Positions 1-8,763 of a stretch of 64,000 nt of DNA are shown here, piece by piece (position 1 is the first letter of the stretch; every line of letters starts with the position of its first letter). The DNA lies in assembly GCF_000527175.1 (NCBI RefSeq), contig NZ_AZUR01000001.1, positions 4,275,790 to 4,339,789 of the forward strand. Direction: 5' to 3'. The position numbers were made by a program, and so were the translations under genes. The notes beneath the pieces are model-generated. The model was not told the DNA's origin and made no database searches. It worked only from the letters and a program-made list of their open reading frames with translations. This DNA is from Pseudogulbenkiania sp. MAI-1 (GTDB taxonomy: Bacteria; Pseudomonadota; Gammaproteobacteria; Burkholderiales; Chromobacteriaceae).

Positions 1-363
1 GCGGTCCACGCCCGGGCCCTTGCCGTACCACATGGCGTACACGCCGTCGTACTTGGCGCCCTCGAACAGGTTGACCTGCTGGGTGCCCCACACGGCGGTG
101 GCGGCGAGGTCTTCGTTGATGCCGGGGTGGAACACCACGTTGTGTTCCTTGAGGTATTTCTCGGCTTTCTGCATCGACAGGTCGACGTTGCCCAGCGGCG
201 AGCCGCGGTAGCCGGTGACGTAGCCGGCGGTGTTGAGGCCGGCGGCGCGGTCGCGCTCCTGTTGCAGCATCGGCAGACGCACCAGCGCCTGGATGCCGGT
301 CATGAATACCTGCCCGGTGGGCGCGGTGTACTTTTCTTCCAGATCGACATGGCGGATCGACAT
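1..363 (-). CDS. Indolepyruvate ferredoxin oxidoreductase family protein, N-terminal 121 residues (runs off the left edge)
   Basis: The reading frame opens at the ATG at 363 behind a strong AGGAGGA ribosome site and is still open at base 1. The 121 visible residues carry the motifs of the thiamine-diphosphate-dependent alpha part of indolepyruvate:ferredoxin oxidoreductase: GYRGSPLGN, a NEDLAATAVWGTQQ block, and MWYGKGPGVDR at the edge. In betaproteobacteria this is usually one very long fused protein. It oxidatively decarboxylates aryl-pyruvates or branched-chain 2-oxoacids to acyl-CoA, passing electrons to a ferredoxin or flavoprotein. Which 2-oxoacid is used cannot be told from this part. 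The promoter just upstream carries a perfect palindrome, annotated separately. Confidence 0.88.
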   Translation of the reverse strand, partial: MSIRHVDLEEKYTAPTGQVFMTGIQALVRLPMLQQERDRAAGLNTAGYVTGYRGSPLGNVDLSMQKAEKYLKEHNVVFHPGINEDLAATAVWGTQQVNLFEGAKYDGVYAMWYGKGPGVDR

Positions 364-469
364 GGGGTTCTCCTCCTGTGCTCGCTTGTGGCGTCAGCGG
401 CAACCCGCCTTGTGGGCAGGTCTTCTCCTCTAGATTTAGTGCATTCGGGCCGCGTGGTAGTTTCAGCCG

Positions 470-498
470 ACTATAGGTAACGTTTACGTAAACGTCAA
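470..498 (-). promoter_or_regulatory. Promoter of the 2-oxoacid oxidoreductase with a 16-bp palindrome across -35 and spacer
   Basis: On the minus strand TTGACG (498-493) and TATAGT (475-470) are separated by 17 bases. The perfect palindrome ACGTTTACGTAAACGT (480-495) covers the end of the -35 box and most of the spacer. Operators in this position are typical of MerR-family regulators. The half-sites resemble those described for LiuR, the MerR-type regulator of branched-chain amino acid and acyl-CoA catabolism, but the assignment is inference. The rest of 364-691, between this gene and rarD, shows no credible coding sequence and no clear rarD promoter. Confidence 0.55.
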
Positions 499-691
499 AG
501 TTATTGACGGATTGTCGCCTTGCCGTTGCGTATGTGCCAGTGCAGCAACTGCTAACGCGGGTGACGATTGTTCGGCCACCTGAACAGACTTGTCAGCTGG
601 CGCCGATTGAAGCCATGGCGGGCGGACGTTAGGCTAGGCGGATAAAAACGGCGTGCTGCGCCGATGACCCTCCCACATCGAGATGCTTTCC

Positions 692-1597
692 ATGTCTTCA
701 TCCCATGAAACCGGGCGCGGCGTGCTGTTCGTGTTCGGCGCCTTCCTGATCTGGGGCTTGTTCCCGCTGTACTGGAAGCCCCTGCACGAGGTGCCGGCGC
801 TGCAGATCCTGTGCCATCGCATCGCCTGGTCGGCGCTGTTCGTGGCGGCGCTGTTGCTGGTGCGCCGCCAGTGGGGCTGGCTGGCCGAGTTCGCGCGCGA
901 GCCGAAAAAGCTCGGCGTGTTCGCGCTGTCCTCGGCGCTGTTGTCGACCAACTGGCTGATCTACATCTGGGCGGTGAACGCCGACCGCGTGCTGGACGCG
1001 AGCCTGGGCTACTTCATCAACCCGCTGGTCAACGTGCTGCTGGGGCGCTTGTTCCTCGGCGAGCGGCTGGCGCCGCCGCAGAAGGCGGCGGTGGGGCTCG
1101 CCGCGCTCGGCGTGCTGTGGCTGACCATCTTGGCCGGCACACCGCCGTGGGTGGCGCTGAGCCTGGGGCTGTCGTTCGGCTGCTACGGCCTGTTGCGCAA
1201 GAAGGCGCCGCTGGCCTCGCTGCCGGGGCTGGCGCTGGAAACCTTTTTGATGCTGCCCCTGGCGCTGGGCGCGCTGCTGTGGTTCGAGAGCCAGGGCCAC
1301 GGCGCATTCGGCCACGGCGGGGGGCTGCGCGACGCGCTGCTGGCCGGGGCCGGCGTGGTGACGGCGATCCCGCTCTTGCTGTTCGCCGCCGGGGCGCGCC
1401 GGCTCAAGCTCGCGACGGTAGGGGTGATCCAGTACACCAGTCCGATCATGCAGCTCTTGCTAGGCGCCTGGCTGTTCAACGAGCCGTTCGGCGTGGGCCG
1501 TCTGGTCGGCTTCGGCTTCATCTGGGCCGGGCTCGCGCTGTATTCGGGCGCGGGGCTGCTGGATTACCTGAGGGAGCGCAGCGTGAAGCCCGCCTGA
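692..1597 (+). CDS. rarD: EamA-family transporter RarD
   Basis: A 301-residue polytopic membrane protein made of two EamA repeats of about five helices each, the length usual for RarD. The N-terminus (GRGVLFVFGAFLIWGLFPLYWK) matches the RarD pattern of a short polar leader followed by helix 1, so I prefer the ATG at 692 over the one at 683. The family is drug/metabolite-transporter-like. E. coli rarD is named for a chloramphenicol-sensitive phenotype and no substrate is established. The gene stands alone and ends at a strong hairpin terminator. The ribosome site is weak (GAGAT). Confidence 0.85.
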   Translation: MSSSHETGRGVLFVFGAFLIWGLFPLYWKPLHEVPALQILCHRIAWSALFVAALLLVRRQWGWLAEFAREPKKLGVFALSSALLSTNWLIYIWAVNADRVLDASLGYFINPLVNVLLGRLFLGERLAPPQKAAVGLAALGVLWLTILAGTPPWVALSLGLSFGCYGLLRKKAPLASLPGLALETFLMLPLALGALLWFESQGHGAFGHGGGLRDALLAGAGVVTAIPLLLFAAGARRLKLATVGVIQYTSPIMQLLLGAWLFNEPFGVGRLVGFGFIWAGLALYSGAGLLDYLRERSVKPA

Positions 1598-1614
1598 TTG
1601 GGGCGGATGGATGC

Positions 1615-1645
1615 AAAAAAGGTTGGCTTCGGCCAACCTTTTTTT
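1615..1645. terminator. Bidirectional intrinsic terminator, UUCG tetraloop
   Basis: Stem GGTTGGC (1621-1627), loop TTCG, stem GCCAACC (1632-1638), with six A before and seven T after, so it can end transcription from either side. It closes rarD. The same hairpin is repeated after rsmE at 3452-3480. Confidence 0.9.
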
Positions 1646-1654
1646 GTTTCTGAA

Positions 1655-1736
1655 ACGTAGGATGGGTGGAGCGCAGCGTAACCCATCGCTTACCGTCGAT
1701 GGGTTACGGCATGGAATGCCTCCTCCCATCCTACGT
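1655..1736. repeat. REP/BIME-like nested palindrome, copy A
   Basis: Outer arms ACGTAGGATGGG (1655-1666) and CCCATCCTACGT (1725-1736) enclose inner arms CGTAACCCATCG (1677-1688) and CGATGGGTTACG (1697-1708). It reads as two units of about 35 bases, each running GTAGGATGGGTG to AACCCATCG, placed head to head. A second element with the same two units in the opposite order is at 61243-61332. Such paired intergenic units are characteristic of REP/BIME sequences mobilised by RAYT-type transposases. No transposase is in the window. Confidence 0.75.
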
Positions 1737-1765
1737 CTACGTCCCACGATGAATCGGGACGGGTT

Positions 1766-2557
1766 TTATTGGTTGGCGCGCACCCAGCGCAACCACTGCG
1801 TGAACAGCCCCGGGTCGAGCGCGGCGATGGCGGAGCGGCTCCACGGCTGGTCGGCCCAGTAGTCGTCGGTGTCCAGCGTGGCGGCTTGGCCGCCGGCTTC
1901 TTCCAGGATCACCACGCCGGCGGCGTAGTCCCACAGGCGCTGGCCGCCGTGCAGGTAGAGGTCGTAACGGCCGGCGGCGAGGAAGCACCAGTCCAGCGTC
2001 GAGGAGCCCATGTTGCGCTGGCTGCCGCACGGCGCCAGGCTGTTGAGGCGCGCCGCCAGCTTGCCCGAGCGCAGGTACTTGACCTCGACCCCGGCGATGG
2101 CGTCGCCCATGCAGTTGGGGATTTTCTTCAGCGGCAGCCGGATGCCGTTCATGAAGGCGCCGTGGCCGCGCCGGGCGTAGAACATCTCGTCGGACACCGG
2201 GTTGTAGATCACCCCGAGCTCGCTCTTGCCGTCGACCATCAGCGCCACCGAGATGGCGAAATACGGCAGGCCGTTGATGAAGTTGGTGGTGCCGTCGATC
2301 GGGTCGACCACCCACAGGCCGGCGCGGTTGGCCTGCCACAGCGCGTCCTGGGCGTCATGGTCCATTTCCTCGCCCAGCATCGGGTACGGCAGGATGGCGG
2401 GCAGCCGTTGGGCCAGCGCCTGCTGGCAGGCGAGATCGGCTTCGGTAAACAGCGTGCCGTCGCTCTTGCGGTTGGAGCCCACACGGAGGAAGCGCGGCAT
2501 CACTTCGGTCTGGGCGACGTCGCGCAGCACACGTATTACCTGGTCGACCACCTGCAT
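1766..2557 (-). CDS. Inositol monophosphatase family protein (SuhB/IMPase-like)
   Basis: 263 residues, starting at the ATG at 2557 behind AAGGAGA. The Li+-sensitive phosphatase signatures are intact: GEE (62-64), the metal-binding WVVDPIDGTTN (82-92), and WDYAAGVVILEEAGG from residue 209. The family dephosphorylates inositol phosphates, PAP or related sugar phosphates using Mg2+. E. coli SuhB also acts in rRNA transcription antitermination. This copy could be a second IMPase rather than SuhB itself, because the N-terminal half is divergent, so I give no symbol. It is transcribed divergently from rsmE. Confidence 0.85.
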   Translation of the reverse strand: MQVVDQVIRVLRDVAQTEVMPRFLRVGSNRKSDGTLFTEADLACQQALAQRLPAILPYPMLGEEMDHDAQDALWQANRAGLWVVDPIDGTTNFINGLPYFAISVALMVDGKSELGVIYNPVSDEMFYARRGHGAFMNGIRLPLKKIPNCMGDAIAGVEVKYLRSGKLAARLNSLAPCGSQRNMGSSTLDWCFLAAGRYDLYLHGGQRLWDYAAGVVILEEAGGQAATLDTDDYWADQPWSRSAIAALDPGLFTQWLRWVRANQ

Positions 2558-2699
2558 CCGATTCTCCTTCGATGAGCTGAGTTCTTGTCTGGCCTGGCCG
2601 CGCGCCGCCCGCGGGGTAACGCTGGCGACGGAAAGAGGGTATTGTTGCAACCGCAGCAAACAAAGCAAAATACCGGTATCGCCAAGGACTTTCAAGACA

Positions 2700-3428
2700 A
2701 TGCCACGGTTTTTTATAGACGGGGATCTCGCCCCCGGTATGACCCTCGCCCTGCCCGACGGCGTGTTGCGCCACGTGCAGGTGCTGCGCCTCAACGCCGG
2801 CGACGCCATCACGCTGTTCAACGGCCGCGGCGGGGAATACCCGGCCACGCTCACCCAGGTGCAAAAGCGCGAGGCCGAATGCGTGCTGGGCGAGTTCGCC
2901 GACGTGTCGCGCGAGTCGCCGGTGTGGCTCGGGCTGGCGCAGGCCATTTCCGGCGGCGACAAGATGGAATTCACGCTGCAGAAGGGCGTGGAGATGGGGG
3001 TCAGCGTGTTCCAGCCGCTCGCCGCCGAGCGCTCGGTGGTGCGGCTCTCGGGCGAGCGCGCCGACAAGCGCGTGGCGCGCTGGCAGGAGATCGTGGTGGC
3101 GGCCTGCGAGCAGTGCGGCCGCAACAGCGTGCCCGAGGTGCGGCCGATCCTGACACTGGCCGAATGGCTGCGCGAGCTGCCGCCGGCCGACGCCCACCTG
3201 GTGCTGTCGCCGCTCGGCACGCAACGGCTGGCCGACATCGCCACGGCACCGGCCTCGGCCTGGCTGATGGCCGGGCCGGAGGGCGGGCTGTCGGCGCGCG
3301 AGGAGGGGGCGGCGATCGAGGCCGGCTGGACCCCGCTCAAGCTCGGGCCGCGCATCCTGCGTACCGAGACCGCGGCGCTGGCGGCGGTGGCGGCGATCCA
3401 GGCGGTGTGGGGCGACTACCGCGGCTGA
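2700..3428 (+). CDS. rsmE: 16S rRNA (uracil(1498)-N(3))-methyltransferase RsmE
   Basis: A 242-residue SPOUT methyltransferase. The N-terminal PUA-like RNA-binding part (residues 1-70, with LRHVQVLRLNAGD) is followed by the trefoil-knot SAM site: AGPEGGLSAREE (191-202) and LGPRILRTETA (215-225). RsmE methylates U1498 of 16S rRNA in the assembled 30S subunit. The start at 2700 gives MPRFFIDG, the usual opening of the family. No strong ribosome site is visible. The gene is single and ends at a hairpin terminator. Confidence 0.93.
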   Translation: MPRFFIDGDLAPGMTLALPDGVLRHVQVLRLNAGDAITLFNGRGGEYPATLTQVQKREAECVLGEFADVSRESPVWLGLAQAISGGDKMEFTLQKGVEMGVSVFQPLAAERSVVRLSGERADKRVARWQEIVVAACEQCGRNSVPEVRPILTLAEWLRELPPADAHLVLSPLGTQRLADIATAPASAWLMAGPEGGLSAREEGAAIEAGWTPLKLGPRILRTETAALAAVAAIQAVWGDYRG

Positions 3429-3451
3429 GCGGAGCTTTCGCCTCTCCAAAC

Positions 3452-3480
3452 AAAAAGGTTGGCTTCGGCCAACCTTTTTT
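3452..3480. terminator. Bidirectional intrinsic terminator identical to the one after rarD
   Basis: Five A, stem GGTTGGC, loop TTCG, stem GCCAACC (3457-3474), then at least six T. It lies between the convergent rsmE and the zinc-ribbon gene and serves both. Confidence 0.9.
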
Positions 3481-3499
3481 GATTCCGGGGACGTCGTCC

Positions 3500-4051
3500 T
3501 CAGGCCGGCTTGTAGACCAGCTTGCCCTCGAACAACAGCTCGCTGTCGCTCAGGCACAGCTGGCCGGCCGGGGGCAGGGCGCGCTCGAACACGAAGCGGC
3601 GGCCGTCGACTTCCAGCCAAGCGCTGATCGGCGTGCCGTCGAACTGGCCCAGCACTTCGCTGGAACGGGTGATCTCGGCGTTGTTGGCCAGCCGGATGCC
3701 GGCGCGCGGCGCTTCTTCCGGCACCGACCAGTCTTCCTGCAGCTGCGGCTCGGGCAGGTTGCGCAGCGCCAGCTTCAGCCAGATGCGGAACAGCCACAGC
3801 GGCATGCGCACGCGGTGCACGCGCTTGTCGTCGCTGATCACGCAGGTGACCGGGAAGCGGCGGTGGCAATCGGGGCATTCCGCCTCGGCCGCCAGCACGA
3901 TCTTGTCGTGCAGCAGGCGGGCCAGCCCCTCCATCTCGCGCGCCGTGACCATGCCGTGGCAGTGCGGGCAGGCCTTGGCGAAACGGCTGATGCGGTTGCC
4001 GTTGGGGAAGGTGAGGGGCAGGAAGCGGGAAATTTTCTGGGGCGTCGTCAT
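3500..4051 (-). CDS. Conserved hypothetical protein with an N-terminal zinc ribbon
   Basis: 183 residues of unrecognised function. Two CxxC knuckles, CPHC (28-31) and CPDC (59-62), sit 27 residues apart and should bind one zinc. The remainder (about 80-183) is mixed alpha/beta with an amphipathic stretch (MPLWLFRIWLKLALRNL) and no catalytic motif I know. No signal peptide is present. The gene stands alone between the shared terminator and the mutarotase gene, in the same direction as the latter. Ribosome site weak. Confidence 0.7.
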   Translation of the reverse strand: MTTPQKISRFLPLTFPNGNRISRFAKACPHCHGMVTAREMEGLARLLHDKIVLAAEAECPDCHRRFPVTCVISDDKRVHRVRMPLWLFRIWLKLALRNLPEPQLQEDWSVPEEAPRAGIRLANNAEITRSSEVLGQFDGTPISAWLEVDGRRFVFERALPPAGQLCLSDSELLFEGKLVYKPA

Positions 4052-4126
4052 GGGTCTCGAAATCAGGCTCGGCCGCCGTTACGGAGGCGGCGGCAGCCGA
4101 TCATTATAGCGCGTGTCGGCGCGCTG

Positions 4127-4981
4127 TCAGGTGCTGGGCTGCGGCGTCAGGCGTGTGCCCAGGGTGTGGCTGGCTCCCGGCGCCAACAGCCGCGCGTCGC
4201 GGCCGGCGTTGGCGGTCTCGACGCAGACGAAGTGGCGGTAGCCGTCGTCCGGCAGATCGGTGAGCCGCGCCGACTTGGCGATCCACGGGTTCCACACGAT
4301 GCTGCTGGCGGAGCCCGCGGCCTCGACGGTGACGCTGCGTTCCCAGGCGGCATCGCGCAGCGTGAGCGGGCCGGCGGGGTAGGCGATGCTGTCGATCTCG
4401 CGGTCGAAGCGCAGCGGCTCGGTGCCGAAGCGCGCCTCTTCCGCCTGCAGCTGGTCGTAGTACGGCGCGCCGGCGAGACCTTCCAGCGTGACGCGCCCGA
4501 TGTCGCCCACCGCCAGGTAGCTGTGCAGCGCGGCCGACAGCGGCGTTGCGACGGAACCGGTGTTGCGCGTGGTCAGGCTGATCCCGACCGCGTCATCCAG
4601 CCGCAGGGCGAGGCTGGCTTCCAGTGCGCCGTGGCGCGGGCCGGCGAGGCGGATGTCGAAGCCGTCGGCGTCGCGCGTCACCTGCTGCAACTCCCACACT
4701 TGCTGGCGCGCCACGCCGTGGGCCGGGGCGCTGGCGTCGTCGGGATGGGCGCCGAACCACGGCCAGCACAGCGGCACCCCGCCGCGGATCGCCTTGCCGG
4801 GCTGGAACACGGCGGCGGGCGACAGGTAGAGCAGCGGCGTTTCGCCGTGGCGGGTGTAGTCGAGCAACTGGCCGCCCAGCAGCGACAGCCGGGCGCTGAA
4901 GCGCTCGTGTTCGAGCGTGAGCAGGGTGACGCCGGGAGCGAGTTCGCTCAGGGCGGCGCCTTCGGGCAGGGTGAGGGACAT
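4127..4981 (-). CDS. D-hexose-6-phosphate mutarotase (YeaD-like)
   Basis: 284 residues counting from the ATG at 4981, which follows TGGAGTC at proper spacing; an upstream in-frame start would add 14 residues with no family match. It belongs to the aldose-1-epimerase superfamily, YeaD branch: GGQLLDY near residue 50, the RGGVPLCWPWFG block, HG at the active-site loop (AHGVARQQVWEL), and a late Glu in FVCVETANAG. YeaD-type enzymes interconvert the anomers of glucose-6-phosphate and related sugars. It may serve the alpha-glucoside pathway encoded 15 kb away, but nothing local ties them. Confidence 0.85.
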   Translation of the reverse strand: MSLTLPEGAALSELAPGVTLLTLEHERFSARLSLLGGQLLDYTRHGETPLLYLSPAAVFQPGKAIRGGVPLCWPWFGAHPDDASAPAHGVARQQVWELQQVTRDADGFDIRLAGPRHGALEASLALRLDDAVGISLTTRNTGSVATPLSAALHSYLAVGDIGRVTLEGLAGAPYYDQLQAEEARFGTEPLRFDREIDSIAYPAGPLTLRDAAWERSVTVEAAGSASSIVWNPWIAKSARLTDLPDDGYRHFVCVETANAGRDARLLAPGASHTLGTRLTPQPST

Positions 4982-5077
4982 GGCGACTCCAGGGAAAACG
5001 GGCGGGTCTCGATGGTAGCGCACCGGCCGCGTAGCCGCAGTGCTACATCGCCCGCCCGCCTCCCTGGGCGCACGGAT

Positions 5078-5845
<768 letters not shown>

Positions 5846-5870
5846 ATCCCATGTCTCCCAATGCGGCGAA

Positions 5871-6593
5871 TCAATGCGCCTGGGGCTTCAAAAAGGCGAG
5901 CCAGCGCAGCTCGCAGCGGCGGAACAGCCAGACCAGCGCGAACACGATCACGGCGTACAGCACGGCGGCGATGCCGAAGGCCTCGAACGAGGCGTAGGTG
6001 GCCGAGTTGACGTCGCGCGCCACCTTGAGGATGTCCGGCACCGTGGCAGTGAAGGCCAGCGTGGTGGAATGCAGCATCAGGATCACCTCGTTGCTGTAGT
6101 ACGGCAGGGCGCGGCGCAGCATGGAGGGGATGATGATGCGGCGGTAGAGCGTGAAGCTCGACATGCCGTAGGCGCGTGCCGCCTCGATCTCGCCGTACGG
6201 CGTGGCGCGGATCGCGCCGGCGAAGATTTCCACGGTGTAGGCGCAGGTGTTGAGGCCGAACGCCAGCAGCGTGCAGTTGAGGCCCTCGCGGAAGAAGGTG
6301 TCGAGCAGGGGCTGGGCGCGCACCGCTTCCAGGCTGTAGATGCCGGTGTAGAACACCAGGAGCTGGATGTAGAGCGGCGTGCCGCGGAACACGTAGGTGT
6401 AGAACCATACCGGGCCGCGGATCAGCGGATTGGACGATACGCGCGCCACCGCCAGCGGCACCGACAGCACGAAGCCGATGCCGATGGATGCCACCAGCAG
6501 CCACAGCGTCATGGCCACGCCGGTCAGGCGGTAGCCGTCGCTCCACAGGTAAGCCTGGCCGTATTCGCTCAGGATGGAGAGGATCTCGTTCAT
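5871..6593 (-). CDS. hisM: Histidine ABC transporter permease HisM
   Basis: 240 residues with five or six predicted membrane helices. The cytoplasmic EAA loop, EIEAARAYGMSSFTLYRR, contacts the ATPase. The ATG at 6593 overlaps the stop of hisQ by four bases (ATGA), so translation is coupled. It pairs with HisQ to form the heterodimeric channel of the HisJQMP-type importer in the inner membrane. Confidence 0.9.
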   Translation of the reverse strand: MNEILSILSEYGQAYLWSDGYRLTGVAMTLWLLVASIGIGFVLSVPLAVARVSSNPLIRGPVWFYTYVFRGTPLYIQLLVFYTGIYSLEAVRAQPLLDTFFREGLNCTLLAFGLNTCAYTVEIFAGAIRATPYGEIEAARAYGMSSFTLYRRIIIPSMLRRALPYYSNEVILMLHSTTLAFTATVPDILKVARDVNSATYASFEAFGIAAVLYAVIVFALVWLFRRCELRWLAFLKPQAH

Positions 6594-7279
6594 AGGGCGG
6601 CCTTTCTGACGCCGACCGAATAGCGCCGCTCCAGCCAGAGCAGGACGCCGTTCGATACCGTGGTGATGGCGAGGTAGATCAGACCCCCCACCATGCAGAA
6701 GTAGAACAGCTGCATCGAGCTTTTGCCGGCGTCCTGGGTGGCCTTGACGACGTCGGACAGGCCGATGATCGACACCAGGGCGGTGGCCTTGATCATCACC
6801 TGCCAGTTGTTGCCGATGCCGGGCAGCGCGAAGCGCATCATCTGCGGGAACAGCACGCGGCGGAACACCTGCCACGGCTTCATGCCGTAGGCGGCGGCTG
6901 CCTCGATCTGGCCGCGCGGCACCGCCTGGAAGGCGCCGCGGAAGGTCTCGGTGAAATAGGCGCCGTAGATGAAGCCCAGCGTCACCACCCCGGCGAGGAA
7001 GGGGTCGATGTCGATCTGGTCGATCTGCAGCCACTCGGTGAACTCGTTGAGCAGCATCTGCAGGCTGTAGAACAGCAGCAGCATGATCACCAGGTCGGGC
7101 ACGCTGCGGATCAGCGTGGTGTAGCCGGTGGCGAGGCCGCGCAGCACGCGGCTGCCGGACAGCTTGGAACTGGCGCCGACGAGCCCGATCAGCACCGAGG
7201 CCAGCATTGACAGCAGCGCCAGCTTGATCGTCATCCAGGTGCCGCTCGCGATCAGCGGGCCATAGCCTTGCAGCAGCAT
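6590..7279 (-). CDS. hisQ: Histidine ABC transporter permease HisQ
   Basis: 229 residues, HisMQ-type permease with helices near residues 12-35, 55-80, 90-115 and 185-215. The EAA loop is present (QIEAAAAYGMKPWQVFRR). The start at 7279 follows CAAGGAGTAAGCC. The 172-base spacer to hisJ carries a strong hairpin, so this gene is probably made at lower levels than the binding protein. Confidence 0.9.
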   Translation of the reverse strand: MLLQGYGPLIASGTWMTIKLALLSMLASVLIGLVGASSKLSGSRVLRGLATGYTTLIRSVPDLVIMLLLFYSLQMLLNEFTEWLQIDQIDIDPFLAGVVTLGFIYGAYFTETFRGAFQAVPRGQIEAAAAYGMKPWQVFRRVLFPQMMRFALPGIGNNWQVMIKATALVSIIGLSDVVKATQDAGKSSMQLFYFCMVGGLIYLAITTVSNGVLLWLERRYSVGVRKAAL

Positions 7280-7362
7280 GGCTTACTCCTTGAAATGGGT
7301 CGGCGATGGCGCGGCTGCCGCCGCCCATCCGCCGTGGATTGCGTCACGCCGCCGGGTTCGAC

Positions 7363-7396
7363 CGCGGGCAAGGACGGAATGGCGTCCCTGCCCGCG
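7363..7396. promoter_or_regulatory. Intercistronic hairpin between hisJ and hisQ
   Basis: Arms CGCGGGCAAGGACG (7363-7376) and CGTCCCTGCCCGCG (7383-7396) pair at 13 of 14 positions around a six-base loop. No T-run follows on the minus strand, so it is more likely an mRNA-stabilising or attenuating element than a full terminator. Enteric his transport operons have a REP element at the same point, between the binding-protein and permease genes. Confidence 0.65.
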
Positions 7397-7451
7397 TCGA
7401 TCGGCCCCGCCGTTGTGGGGCGGGGCGCGGCGGCAGCGGCTTGGCAGCCGC

Positions 7452-8222
7452 TCAGTGGTAGATGTCGAAGGAGAAATACTTCTTGGCCAGGCGCTGGAAG
7501 GTGCCGTCCTGGTGGATGGCGGCGAGCGCCTGGTTGATCTGCTGGCGCAGATCGGTGTCTTCCTTGCGCAGCCCGATCGCGGTGCCGGTGCCGAGGATCT
7601 TCACGTCGTTCACTTCCGGACCGGCGAAGGCGAAGCCGTTGCCGCGCGGCGTTCTCAGGAAGCCGATGTCGGCCTGTACCGCGTCCTGCAGCGAGGCGTC
7701 GAGGCGGCCCGATTGCAGGTCGGACAGCACCAGATCCTGGTTCTGGTACGGCACCACGTTCACGCCCTTGGGCTCCCAGTACACCTTGGCGTAGGCCTCC
7801 TGGGTCGAGCCCTGCTCGACGCCGACGCGCTTGCCGCGCAGCGACTCCGCCGTCGGCTGCAGCGGCGAGCCCTTCTTGGCGATCATGCGCACCGGCGAGT
7901 TGTACATCTTGTCGGAGAAGGCGATCTGCTCGGCGCGCTTCTCGGTGACCGACAGCGCCGACAGGATACCGTCGAACTTCTTGGCCTTGAGCGCCGGGAT
8001 CATGCCGTCGAAGTCGTTCTCGACCCACACGCACTTGGCTTTCATTTTCTCGCAGATGGCGTTGCCCAGATCGATGTCGAAGCCGACCAGCTTGCCGTCG
8101 GCGGCTTTCGATTCGAACGGGGCGTAGCTGGCGTCGACGCCGAAGCGGATGACCTTCCAGTCCTTGGCGAAGGCGCTGCCGGCGGCCAGGGCGAGGCAAA
8201 CGGTGAGGGCGAGTTTTTTCAT
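7452..8222 (-). CDS. hisJ: Periplasmic histidine/lysine/arginine/ornithine-binding protein HisJ
   Basis: 256 residues with a clean Sec signal peptide cleaved after AFA (about residue 19). It is a type II solute-binding protein of the amino acid family: RFGVDASYAPFES, GFDIDLGNAICEKM, a DGMIPAL block and ALSVTEKRAEQIAFSDKMY line the ligand site. It captures the amino acid in the periplasm and delivers it to HisQM. First gene of the operon. A HutC-type core operator 129 bases upstream links its expression to the divergent hut genes. The exact ligand range (His versus Lys/Arg) is not readable from sequence. Confidence 0.9.
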   Translation of the reverse strand: MKKLALTVCLALAAGSAFAKDWKVIRFGVDASYAPFESKAADGKLVGFDIDLGNAICEKMKAKCVWVENDFDGMIPALKAKKFDGILSALSVTEKRAEQIAFSDKMYNSPVRMIAKKGSPLQPTAESLRGKRVGVEQGSTQEAYAKVYWEPKGVNVVPYQNQDLVLSDLQSGRLDASLQDAVQADIGFLRTPRGNGFAFAGPEVNDVKILGTGTAIGLRKEDTDLRQQINQALAAIHQDGTFQRLAKKYFSFDIYH

Positions 8223-8350
8223 GGGCTATGTCTCCGTAGATCAGATTGAGTGCAGCGGGCCAAGGCTTGCGGCCAGGGCAGGGAAATACCATCCGGGGCG
8301 GGTGCTCAGGGTGGCCATCCGACTGCCGCTCTGCGGCTGGCTTGATCAGA

Positions 8351-8360
8351 TGTATAGACA
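8351..8360. promoter_or_regulatory. Putative HutC operator 1 (hisJ side)
   Basis: Core TGTATAGACA within GATGTATAGACAAATC. Same core as operators 2, 4 and 5. On the minus strand its TATACA could be the hisJ -10 box, so binding would block that promoter. Confidence 0.65.
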
Positions 8361-8658
8361 AATCTAAGAGCGAAGCGGGGCGAGCGCAATCGCTTTTTGC
8401 GGTTTGGCCATGGCGTGGCGCAGGCAAAAAACCAATGATGGGGCGGCTTGGAGGGGATGGCCTACGGGGCCGTCATCTCCCTTTTCATGGTTTTTCGTGG
8501 AAGTAATTGTTATAAGTATCAATGGCTTGTGTTTTTCGTGCCACGGCATGCCGGAAGCGCTGCACTCCCCGCCAGGGACCGCCGCAGACAGCCGAGGCGG
8601 CGTTGTCGCGTATCTACGACACCTGCCGTCGTGCTTGCCGGGAGATTAACGAAAATAT

Positions 8659-8668
8659 TGTATAGACA
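8659..8668. promoter_or_regulatory. Putative HutC operator 2
   Basis: Core TGTATAGACA within TTGTATAGACATAA, midway between hisJ and hutI, 85 bases before operator 3. It may allow looping or repression of both directions. Confidence 0.6.
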
Positions 8669-8753
8669 TAATGGACCCGCTGCGTGGTGTGCCGGAGGAG
8701 GTGCCGCCGTCGCCCAGGCAGCAGGCTTGACAGCGCGCCGTGGTATGGTTGAA

Positions 8754-8763
8754 TGTATATACA
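8754..8763. promoter_or_regulatory. Putative HutC operator 3 (hutI)
   Basis: TGTATATACA, a perfect 10-bp palindrome and the classical GntR/HutC half-site pair, 20 bases before the hutI ATG and about 21 bases after TTGACA. Binding should occlude the hutI promoter or start site. Confidence 0.65.
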
